Positions 6,568 through 11,288 of a stretch of DNA of 11,288 bases are shown here, in pieces; position 1 is the first letter of the stretch; every line of letters starts with the position of its first letter. The stretch is taken from positions 1 to 11,288 of the forward strand of contig NZ_JBFAPC010000176.1 in NCBI RefSeq assembly GCF_040675535.1. The letters run 5' to 3'. A program made the position numbers and the translations under genes. This stretch comes from Patulibacter sp040675535 (GTDB lineage Bacteria; Actinomycetota; Thermoleophilia; Solirubrobacterales; Solirubrobacteraceae). The notes beneath the pieces were generated by a model. That model saw only the letters and a list, made by a program, of their open reading frames with translations, was not told where the DNA came from and searched no databases.

Positions 6568-7361
6568 CAGATCAGCTTCCTGTCGTCGAGCCAGGTGACG
6601 ATCTTCTCGACCGTCGCGGCGGTGTCCTCGTCCTCGATCAGCTCGCCGGCGGCCTTCGCGGGCGGCTGCTGGGAGCCGGTCCAGACGGCCTTGCGGCCGG
6701 CCTCGCCGACCTTCGAGGCGTCGATGCCGGCGTCGCCGAGCGACAGCGACTCGAGCGGCTTCTTCTTCGCGCCCATGATCGCCTTCAGCGACGGGTAGCG
6801 CGGCTCGTTGATGGCGTCGCCGACCGAGATCACGGCGGGCAGCGTCACCTTGACGGTGTCGTAGCCGTACTCGGCCTGACGCTCGGCCGTGATGGTCTGG
6901 CCATCGACGTCGAGCTTGATGACCTGGGTCAGGCCGGGCCAGCCCAGGTACTCGGCCACGGCGGCGCCGACGGCGTAGCTCTGGCCGTCGTCGGACTGCT
7001 GGCCCGCGAGGACCAGGCCCGGGTTCTCACGCTTGATGAGCTCGGCCAGGGCGTAGCCCGTGCCGACCACGTCGGAGCCGACGAGTCCGTCGTCGGTCAG
7101 GTGGATCGAGCGATCCGCCCCGAGCGAGACGGCCTTGTGCAGCGCCTTGACGGCGGTGGACGGGCCGACCGTGATGGCGACGACCTCATCGACCTCGAGC
7201 GCGCCGCTCTCCTTGAGCTGCAGCGCGGCCTCGATGGCGTGGGTGTCGAACGGGTTCAGCGTCTTCTCGCCACTGCGGTCGAGACGACCGGTGGACGAGT
7301 CGACCTGCTTCTGAACGGCCGCGTCCGGGACCTCTTTCACCAGGACGACGATCTTTGTCAC
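6567..7361 (-). CDS. etfB: Electron transfer flavoprotein beta subunit
   Basis: A 264-residue subunit that packs against EtfA and binds AMP. It opens TKIVVLVKEVPDAAVQKQVD. AMP-site and core blocks are AGQQSDDGQSYAVG (119-132) and VKALHKAVSLGADRSIHLTD (71-90); a typical beta-subunit segment, ERQAEYGYDTVKVTLPAVIS, is at 160-179. The dehydrogenase-recognition loop region is SLKAIMGAKKKPLESL (191-206), which in studied ETFs docks partner dehydrogenases. The start is GTG 7361: AAGGAGG lies 7 nt upstream and the family's N-terminus begins exactly there. The frame continues upstream to 7820, but that part is non-homologous and crosses the promoter. It is the first gene of the operon, with a sigma70-like promoter at 7396-7423, and its stop overlaps the etfA ATG by one base. 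Confidence 0.97.
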   Translation of the reverse strand: MTKIVVLVKEVPDAAVQKQVDSSTGRLDRSGEKTLNPFDTHAIEAALQLKESGALEVDEVVAITVGPSTAVKALHKAVSLGADRSIHLTDDGLVGSDVVGTGYALAELIKRENPGLVLAGQQSDDGQSYAVGAAVAEYLGWPGLTQVIKLDVDGQTITAERQAEYGYDTVKVTLPAVISVGDAINEPRYPSLKAIMGAKKKPLESLSLGDAGIDASKVGEAGRKAVWTGSQQPPAKAAGELIEDEDTAATVEKIVTWLDDRKLI

Positions 7362-7368
7362 TTGTGAG

Positions 7369-7375
7369 CCTCCTT
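7369..7375 (-). promoter_or_regulatory. Ribosome binding site of etfB
   Basis: Minus-strand AAGGAGG, a full anti-16S match, lies 7 nt before GTG 7361. It decides the etfB start against the much longer open frame. Confidence 0.9.
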
Positions 7376-7395
7376 GGGGGCCGACGGGCGGTCGG

Positions 7396-7423
7396 AGTGT
7401 AGCGCGGTTGACTGACGGATCAA
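7396..7423 (-). promoter_or_regulatory. Predicted promoter of the etf operon
   Basis: Reading the minus strand, TTGATC (7418-7423) and TACACT (7396-7401) are separated by 16 nt, a good fit to a housekeeping-sigma promoter. Transcription would start near 7389, giving a leader of about 28 nt to the etfB GTG that contains the AAGGAGG. Confidence 0.6.
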
Positions 7424-7434
7424 TCATAGATCCG
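7416..7434. promoter_or_regulatory. Inverted repeat over the etf -35 box (possible operator)
   Basis: The 6-bp arms cggatc (7416-7421) and gatccg (7429-7434) flank a 7-nt AT-rich spacer, and the left arm covers part of the predicted -35 box. The size and placement fit a dimeric repressor site; the regulator is unknown. Confidence 0.4.
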
Positions 7435-7450
7435 AGGGGTTCCACGTATT

Positions 7451-7466
7451 TTCCGACCGTCGGTAA
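7451..7466. promoter_or_regulatory. TetR-type operator-like site upstream of the etf promoter
   Basis: ttccgaccgtcggtaa has arms ccgac (7453-7457) and gtcgg (7459-7463) around one base. It resembles the ACCGACCGGTCGGT-like sites used by many TetR-family repressors, minus one central base. It lies about 28 bp upstream of the -35 box, unusual for simple repression of etfB. A site of the same kind occurs at 11237-11252. Confidence 0.4.
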
Positions 7467-7683
7467 CTTCGCGGGCGTTGGCGGGGCGCCAGTACGACGT
7501 GCACCACGCGTCCGGTCCCCGCCGTGTCCCTCGTCCGACGCTACGCCCGGAAGGGCGCTGCCGGATGCGAGAGACGGTGCCGCCGCGCGTCGGCGCGATC
7601 CTATTACGCACGGTGCACGCGGCGTCCGGCGCCCCCGCGGACGCGTTGGAGCGTCACACTGCGGCGCGACAGGAGACGGGCCG

Positions 7684-7703
7684 CGTCCGGGCGCGCCCGG
7701 ACG
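7684..7703. repeat. Perfect 20-bp palindrome ahead of the glycosidase gene
   Basis: cgtccgggcgcgcccggacg is fully self-complementary and ends 38 bp before GTG 7742. It could be a protein-binding site or an mRNA hairpin in the 5' leader; nothing visible distinguishes these. Confidence 0.5.
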
Positions 7704-7741
7704 ACGGCGCGGCGCCCACCCGGGCACGGGATGCTGACGGG

Positions 7742-9442
7742 GTGAGCACGAGGCTCGACTACCCAGCCGCGGCCCCCGCATCCGCGCCGCGGCCCCGACC
7801 CCGGCGCCCGGCCGCGTCACGGCGCCGCGCGCTGACCGCCGGCGTCGTCGCGGTGGCGCTCGCGGGCGCGCTCCCCGCCCTCGCCCGCGCGCAGCCGGGC
7901 GTCGACGTCCCGCTCGTCCTGCAGGACGACGCCGAGCTCCTCAACCGGACGCCCGACCGGGTCCGCCACGACCTCGAGGCCGCGCGGGACGCCGGGGTCG
8001 GCGTCGTCCGGATGACCGCCAGCTGGTCGCGGATCGCGCCGGACCCGCAGGGCACGACGCGGCCCGGCGGCGGCTTCCGCCCGGCCGACCCGGAGACCTA
8101 CCCCCCGGGCGCCTGGGACCACCTCGACCTGGCCGTGCGCGAGGCCCACCGCGCCGGGTTGCGCGTCCTGATCGACATCGCGTTCTGGGCACCTCGCTGG
8201 GCCGTCGCGCCCGACTCCCCGGACCGCGACCGCCCGCGGCTCCGCCCCGACCCGGGCGCGTTCGCGGCGTTCTCGACGGCCGTCGCCCGGCGCTACGACG
8301 GCTCGACGCCCGGGTCCGGCGGCGCGGACCTCCCCCGCGTCGACCTCTACGCGACCTGGAACGAGCCCAACCACCCGGCCTTCCTCTCGCCGCAGTGGCG
8401 CCGCGAGGGCCCGGGGTGGAACGCCGAGTCCGCCGACGTCTACCGCGCGATGCACGAGGCCGCCGCGCCCGCGATCCGCCGCGCGTCCCCCGGCGCCACG
8501 GTCCTCCTGGGCAACCTCACGTCGATCGGCGGGCGCGACGGCGAGCAGGGCGTGCCGCCGCTGCGGTTCCTGCGCCGACTGGCCTGCGTCGACGACGCGC
8601 TACGCCCGGTGACGGACGGCGCGTGCGCGGGCTTCCGGCCGGTCCGGGCCGACGGGCTCGCGTTCCACCCCTACACGCGCTACGTCACGCCCGGCACGCC
8701 GGCGGTCGGCCGCGACCGCGTGCAGCTCGCCGACCAGGACAAGCTCCAGTCGCTGCTGCTCCGGCTCCGCGACGCCGGCCGGATCGTCCTCGGCGACGAC
8801 CCCGACGTCCCCGCGCCGGTCTGGCTCACCGAGTACGGGTACGAGGCGAAGGAGGACGACCCGTACCAGCCGTTCACCCGCGCGGACCAGGCGCGCTTCG
8901 TCGGCTGGAGCAGCTACCTCGCGTGGCGCTCGCCGGGCGTGGTCTCCGCCGCGCAGTTCCTCCTGCGCGACATCGACCCGGCGGAGACCGGGCTGCCCGC
9001 CGACGACCGGCGCCGCTACCGCGACTGGCAGAGCGGGGTGCTCGACCGCACCGGGGCGCCCAAGCCGGCGGCCGGGGCGCTCGCGCTGCCGTTCTGGCCG
9101 CGACTCGTCGGCGAGGGCTCGCCCCGGCGCCTCTGGGTCTTCGCGCAGGTGCGTCGCGGGCTCGGCGTCCGCACGATCGCGGTGCAGCGCTGGGACCGGG
9201 AGGCCGGCGCGTGGGCGCCGGTGGCGCTGCGGTCCTGCGGCGCGCCGCGGCCCGGCTGCGGGGGTCCCGGCGACGGGGACCCCTTCACGGGCCCGGTACG
9301 GACGGACCCGCAGGGCGTGGCGGTCCGGGTCGGACCGCCGGTGGCCGACCCGGGCGACGAGCTGCGCCTGCTCTGGGAGCAGGCCGACGGCTCGTGGCTC
9401 TCGGGGCCGCCCGTGGTGATCGGACCTGATCAGCCCTCGTAG
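7742..9442 (+). CDS. Exported glycoside hydrolase, clan GH-A-like (cellulase-family TIM barrel)
   Basis: A 566-residue predicted retaining glycosidase. The N-terminus is Pro/Ala-rich, then SRRRALTAG (27-34), a loose twin-arginine motif, a hydrophobic segment to about residue 48 and an ARA cleavage site, so it is probably exported by Tat or Sec. The barrel runs from about 55 to 450. Catalytic candidates are Glu208 in YATWNEPNH (acid/base on strand 4) and Glu364 in WLTEYGYEAK (nucleophile on strand 7); AFHPYTRY (307-314) is also typical. This layout fits GH5/GH39-type enzymes; the exact family and the sugar are unknown. The last 110 residues form a small beta-rich domain with two cysteines (499, 506). 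GTG 7742 gives the complete signal peptide; the ribosome binding site is weak (gacggg). The 3' end overlaps bioY by 13 bp, tail to tail. Confidence 0.85.
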   Translation: MSTRLDYPAAAPASAPRPRPRRPAASRRRALTAGVVAVALAGALPALARAQPGVDVPLVLQDDAELLNRTPDRVRHDLEAARDAGVGVVRMTASWSRIAPDPQGTTRPGGGFRPADPETYPPGAWDHLDLAVREAHRAGLRVLIDIAFWAPRWAVAPDSPDRDRPRLRPDPGAFAAFSTAVARRYDGSTPGSGGADLPRVDLYATWNEPNHPAFLSPQWRREGPGWNAESADVYRAMHEAAAPAIRRASPGATVLLGNLTSIGGRDGEQGVPPLRFLRRLACVDDALRPVTDGACAGFRPVRADGLAFHPYTRYVTPGTPAVGRDRVQLADQDKLQSLLLRLRDAGRIVLGDDPDVPAPVWLTEYGYEAKEDDPYQPFTRADQARFVGWSSYLAWRSPGVVSAAQFLLRDIDPAETGLPADDRRRYRDWQSGVLDRTGAPKPAAGALALPFWPRLVGEGSPRRLWVFAQVRRGLGVRTIAVQRWDREAGAWAPVALRSCGAPRPGCGGPGDGDPFTGPVRTDPQGVAVRVGPPVADPGDELRLLWEQADGSWLSGPPVVIGPDQPS

Positions 9443-10026
9443 CGGCGGACGGCCTTCCAGGCCGCCGGCAGGAGCGCGCCGCCGACGGCGGCCTTCACGA
9501 GCCCGCCGACGATGAAGACGGTGAAGCCGTAGTGCACCGCGTCGCCCCAGCTCATGTGCGTGACGGCCTGCAGGACGAGGACGCCCGGCACGAAGACCAG
9601 CAGCTGGCCGAGCACGAACGCGGCGAACGCGAGGTGGATCTTCTTGTCGGCGCCGCGCTCGGCCAGGAAGCCGATCAGGGCCGTCGCCAGCACGAACCCG
9701 ACGAGGTAGCCGCCCGAGGAGCCCCAGAGCGCCTCGACGCCGGAGCCACCGTCGGCGTAGACCGGCAGCGCGAAGCCGAGGACGATGTAGAGGAGCATCG
9801 ACGACGTGCCGCGGCGCAGGCCGAGCGTCGCGCCGACGAGGCCGACGGCCAGCGTCTGGCCCGTCATCGGGACCGGCGTCATCGGGATCGTGATCTGGGC
9901 CATCAGGCCGGTGAACAGCGCGCCGAAGAGGACGAGGACGGCGTCGCGGACGCGAGCGCCCGGGAGGACGTCCGCGAGGACGGTCCGTGGCCGGACGACG
10001 ACGCCAGGGGAGGTGATGGAGCTCAT
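9430..10026 (-). CDS. bioY: Biotin transporter BioY (ECF S component)
   Basis: A 198-residue integral membrane protein that binds biotin and works alone or with the shared ECF module (EcfA/EcfT). About six membrane segments are seen, at residues 28-47, 54-70, 75-90, 105-122, 131-152 and 166-187. Family marks are TIPMTPVPMTGQTLAVGLVG (46-65) with GLRRG, YADGGSGVEALWGSSGGYLVG (90-110) and FVPGVLVL (145-152). No bioM, bioN or ECF ATPase gene is adjacent. ATG 10026 has AAAGGG 8 nt upstream. The gene lies 84 bp downstream of marR on the same strand and shares a 16-bp motif with the marR start region (10031-10046), so co-regulation by that MarR is plausible. It overlaps the convergent glycosidase gene by 13 bp. 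Confidence 0.95.
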   Translation of the reverse strand: MSSITSPGVVVRPRTVLADVLPGARVRDAVLVLFGALFTGLMAQITIPMTPVPMTGQTLAVGLVGATLGLRRGTSSMLLYIVLGFALPVYADGGSGVEALWGSSGGYLVGFVLATALIGFLAERGADKKIHLAFAAFVLGQLLVFVPGVLVLQAVTHMSWGDAVHYGFTVFIVGGLVKAAVGGALLPAAWKAVRRYEG

Positions 10027-10030
10027 TTCG

Positions 10031-10046
10031 GGAACCCTTTCACACC
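10031..10046 (-). promoter_or_regulatory. Motif before bioY, shared with marR
   Basis: Minus-strand GGTGTGAAAGGGTTCC ends 4 nt before the bioY ATG. It matches the motif at 10621-10636 in 14 of 16 bases. It includes the likely ribosome binding site AAAGGG, so it could be either an operator or a leader/translation signal. Confidence 0.5.
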
Positions 10047-10066
10047 CGCCACCCCGGCCGCTTCCG

Positions 10067-10091
10067 GACCGGAGGGACCCTCCGCCCGGTC
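10067..10091 (-). terminator. Hairpin between marR and bioY
   Basis: The 7-bp arms cggaggg (10070-10076) and ccctccg (10078-10084) are separated by one base. Outer 6-bp arms gaccgg (10067-10072) and ccggtc (10086-10091) offer an alternative fold. It lies 20 nt after the marR stop and 41 nt before bioY, with no T tract. It could end or attenuate marR transcription. Confidence 0.45.
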
Positions 10092-10110
10092 GTGGGGGGG
10101 GGTGGCCCGC

Positions 10111-10617
10111 TCAGACCTCGAAGTCGCCCGCGCCGCGGCGGACGGACTCCAGCAGCGTCGTCAGCTGCTCCTGCTCGCCGGGCTCCAGCGCCTCGAGCGA
10201 GAAGGCGGCGGCGTTCATGTCCAGCGTCGCGGTCTGGGCCACCCGCCGGCCCTCCTCGGTGATCTCGGCGAGGGTGGCGCGGCGGTCGCTCTCGTGCGGC
10301 ACCCGCCGGACGAAGCCGTCCTGCTCGAGCTTGTCGACGATGTTCGTGACGCTCGTGCGGTGCACCTGGAGGCGCTCGCCGAGCTTGCCCAGCGGCAGCG
10401 CGCCGTCGCGCGTGAACGACAGCAGCATCAGCGCCTCGTAGCGCGGGAACGTCAGCCGGTGGTCGCGCAGCACGGCGTTGAGCTGCGCGAGGAGGATCTG
10501 CTGGACGCGCATGACGGAGGTCACGGCCGCCATCGGGCGCGCGGGCTCGGGGCCCCAGCGGTCCGTCCAGTGGCGCCGCGCCTCGCCGATCGGGTCTCTG
10601 CGCAGCGGTGCGGGCAC
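10111..10617 (-). CDS. MarR family transcriptional regulator
   Basis: A winged-helix dimeric repressor of about 168 residues. The N-terminal dimerisation helix contains RDPIGEARRHWTDRW and MAAVTSVMRVQQILLAQLNAV. The DNA-binding region follows: LTFPRYEALMLLSF, LPLGKLGERLQVHRTSVTNI (recognition helix) and IVDKLEQDGFVRR, then the wing with the MarR signature DRRATLAEITEEG. The C-terminal helix (EQEQLTTLLESVRR) completes the dimer fold. Ligand and targets are unknown. Starts at TTG 10629 or GTG 10617 are both possible and neither has a Shine-Dalgarno sequence. I prefer GTG 10617 because the TTG lies inside the motif shared with bioY and because similar proteins begin near the DPIGEARR segment. 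The neighbouring bioY and the shared motif suggest it controls itself and biotin uptake; that is inference. Confidence 0.88.
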   Translation of the reverse strand: MPAPLRRDPIGEARRHWTDRWGPEPARPMAAVTSVMRVQQILLAQLNAVLRDHRLTFPRYEALMLLSFTRDGALPLGKLGERLQVHRTSVTNIVDKLEQDGFVRRVPHESDRRATLAEITEEGRRVAQTATLDMNAAAFSLEALEPGEQEQLTTLLESVRRGAGDFEV

Positions 10618-10620
10618 GCC

Positions 10621-10636
10621 GGAACCCAATCACACC
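10621..10636 (-). promoter_or_regulatory. Motif before marR, shared with bioY
   Basis: Minus-strand GGTGTGATTGGGTTCC ends 3 nt before GTG 10617. It differs from the bioY copy only at two central positions (TT instead of AA). It is a candidate autoregulatory MarR site or a shared initiation element. Confidence 0.5.
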
Positions 10637-10700
10637 GCGCCACGGGCCGGGGGACGGCACGAGCCGCCCCCCGGGGCCTCCACGGCGCTCACGACGTGCC

Positions 10701-10818
10701 GCGGACGGCCGGCCCGTGCGCTGCGGGAAGCGCTCGCCGGCGCTCGCTACTTCCCGCAGACGGCTGGCCCGTGCGCTGCGGGAAGCGCTCGCTGGCGCTC
10801 GCTACTTCCCGCAGACGG
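10701..10818. repeat. Tandem 53-bp palindromic repeats overlapping the end of the Rpf-like gene
   Basis: Copy A (10711-10763) and copy B (10766-10818) match in 52 of 53 bases, with a period of 55. Each forms a hairpin with 10-bp arms ctgcgggaag and cttcccgcag (10721-10730/10750-10759; 10776-10785/10805-10814) and a 19-nt loop that can fold further. One arm of copy B encodes the last residues (VCGK) of the Rpf-like protein, and the loop holds its stop codon. Copy A repeats those codons outside the gene. Bases 10686-10710 look like a decayed further copy (19 of 25). The hairpins may terminate the gene. Confidence 0.8.
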
Positions 10819-11233
10819 GCCAGGGCTGCGCGCCCCGGTCGGCGAAGAGCTTCGCCGCGATGCGGTCCTGCGTGGCCTCGGGGGCCGCGGCCGGGTCGCC
10901 CGTGCCGCCGTTGGCCCGCCACGTCTGGCGGTCGAACTGGTACTTGCCGCGGTACTGGCCGGTCGACGAGATCGCCGTCGGGTCGCCGCCGGACTCGCAC
11001 TGCGCGATCTTCGCGAGCGCCGCGTTCGGGGCGGTGCCGGTGGCCGCGGCGTCCTTCGTCGTCGCCGAGCGGGTCGACGCGGACGCCGAGACGCCCATCT
11101 CCTGGAGCGTCAGGGGCCCGATGACCCCGTCGGCCTCCAGGCCGTTCTGCCGCTGCCAGGCCTTCAGGGCCTTGCGGGTCTGGGGACCGACGACGACGAA
11201 GCGGGCGTCGCCGGAGAAGCCCGGACTTGATTT
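10802..11233 (-). CDS. Rpf-like transglycosylase with partial peptidoglycan-binding domain, 5'-truncated
   Basis: The C-terminal part of a cell-wall lytic protein. The resuscitation-promoting-factor/transglycosylase domain (PF06737-like) contains ALAKIAQCESGGDP, with the catalytic Glu after the first Cys, then GQYRGKYQFDRQTW and the terminal WPVC whose Cys would pair with the first. Ahead of it, coordinates 11221-11096 encode most of a PG_binding_1 domain: GPQTRKALKAWQRQNGL, then ADGVIGPLT. Codons run in frame up to a stop at 11234, but no ATG, GTG or TTG occurs upstream of the ATG at 11098. Using that ATG would give 98 residues with no signal peptide and lose the wall-binding domain. The first half of PG_binding_1 and the export signal are missing, replaced near 11222 by the promoter of the opposite gene. 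It is a remnant, or the product of a rearrangement or assembly join. Domain identity is good. Confidence 0.72.
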   Translation of the reverse strand, partial: KSSPGFSGDARFVVVGPQTRKALKAWQRQNGLEADGVIGPLTLQEMGVSASASTRSATTKDAAATGTAPNAALAKIAQCESGGDPTAISSTGQYRGKYQFDRQTWRANGGTGDPAAAPEATQDRIAAKLFADRGAQPWPVCGK

Positions 11234-11256
11234 TTATACCGTTTGGTCGGTAGAAG
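11227..11256 (+). promoter_or_regulatory. Predicted promoter with embedded TetR-type operator
   Basis: TTGATT (11227-11232) and TAGAAG (11251-11256) are 18 nt apart, and the ATG at 11264 is only 7 nt beyond, so the mRNA would be leaderless or nearly so. Between and over these boxes lies TACCGTTTGGTCGGTA (11237-11252), with arms taccg/cggta, a typical TetR-family operator shape in a repressing position. The stretch is far richer in A+T than its surroundings. Confidence 0.5.
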
Positions 11257-11263
11257 TCCAGGC

Positions 11264-11288
11264 ATGGATCTGGATCTGCCCGAAGACG
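11264..11288 (+). CDS. Start of a plus-strand gene, possibly an acyl-CoA dehydrogenase (3' end outside the window)
   Basis: Only eight codons are visible: MDLDLPED. This resembles the N-terminus of some acyl-CoA dehydrogenases, and the TetR-type operator upstream and the nearby etf operon would suit that. Eight residues are too few for an identification. The case for a gene rests mainly on the promoter arrangement before the ATG. Confidence 0.35.

Larger units (their letters stand above)
7362..7741. other. 380-bp regulatory gap between the divergent etfB and glycosidase genes
   Basis: No protein in this stretch is supported on either strand. The left third holds the etf ribosome binding site, promoter and two operator-like repeats. 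The middle has an AT-rich spot, ctattacgca (7601-7610), with a possible -10 (TATTAC) for the plus-strand gene but no convincing -35. The right part has a 20-bp palindrome (7684-7703) and several scattered cgtccgg words. Confidence 0.7.

Noticed and set aside
3700..6798. Very long plus-strand open frame (about 1,030 codons) opposite the etf operon
   Set aside because: Its translation is Asp/Arg/Val-rich low-complexity sequence, the usual antisense by-product of GC-rich genes, and it lies over three unmistakable minus-strand genes.
7362..7820. N-terminal extension of etfB
   Set aside because: The AAGGAGG-GTG pair at 7375-7359 and the exact family N-terminus fix the start at 7361; the extension crosses the promoter.
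10027..10110. BioQ- or BirA-type biotin operator before bioY
   Set aside because: I found no GAAC-N3-GTTC or BirA-like palindrome; the nearest string (GAAAGGGTTC) has the wrong spacing.
10701..10818. CRISPR array
   Set aside because: There are only two near-perfect units, directly adjacent with 2 bp between them, and no distinct spacers; they are a tandem duplication of a gene-end hairpin.
9532..11124. Plus-strand open frame of 530 codons over bioY, marR and the Rpf-like gene
   Set aside because: Antisense shadow with no recognisable motifs; each underlying minus-strand gene is well supported.
1..11288. A defence island, biosynthetic cluster, prophage or other new multi-gene system
   Set aside because: The genes are mostly housekeeping or single-function, with no nucleases, transposases, retron, toxin pair, phage genes or scaffold enzymes.

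Overview
The window is very GC-rich, with GTG and possibly TTG starts and Ala/Arg/Gly-rich proteins. A cysteine-free L31, an Rpf-type lytic domain and a Solirubrobacter/Patulibacter-like gene style suggest an actinobacterium, most plausibly class Thermoleophilia (Solirubrobacterales). That assignment is an inference from style, not from a marker search. There are no tRNA or rRNA genes, no CRISPR array, and no transposase, phage or plasmid genes. It looks like ordinary chromosome with one suspicious spot at the right edge.

Layout, left to right. (1) 3-1196 (+): a berberine-bridge-type FAD-linked oxidase, cut by the window's left edge. It converges through a double hairpin on (2) a minus-strand DUF1385 membrane protein (1289-2383), which lies downstream of rpmE (type B L31, 2527-2811). 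(3) 2915-3721 (-): a secreted protein of unknown function. (4) 3856-7361 (-): the operon etfB-etfA-ETF:quinone oxidoreductase. It has a recognisable promoter and operator-like repeats upstream, a TGATG stop/start overlap, a strong Shine-Dalgarno sequence before the third gene, and a clear hairpin terminator at 3782-3810. (5) 7362-7741: a 380-bp regulatory gap. (6) 7742-9442 (+): an exported clan GH-A-like glycoside hydrolase whose end overlaps (7) bioY (9430-10026, -). Upstream of bioY is (8) a MarR regulator (10111-10617, -). (9) 10701-10818: tandem palindromic repeats that include the end of (10) an Rpf-like transglycosylase with half a peptidoglycan-binding domain and no start codon (-). 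(11) At 11264 a plus-strand gene begins, possibly an acyl-CoA dehydrogenase, behind a TetR-like operator.

How the genes work together: the etf operon carries electrons from flavin dehydrogenases, such as acyl-CoA dehydrogenases, through EtfAB and ETF-QO to the membrane quinone pool. The gene starting at the right edge could be one of its electron donors, and operator-like half-sites of the same type occur before both. BioY imports biotin, and a near-identical 16-bp motif sits just before both marR and bioY, suggesting one regulator controls both. The most noteworthy oddities are a missing iron-sulfur ligand in ETF-QO, the shared marR/bioY motif, the duplicated gene-end hairpin and the decapitated Rpf-like gene. 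I did not find a convincing new multi-gene system.
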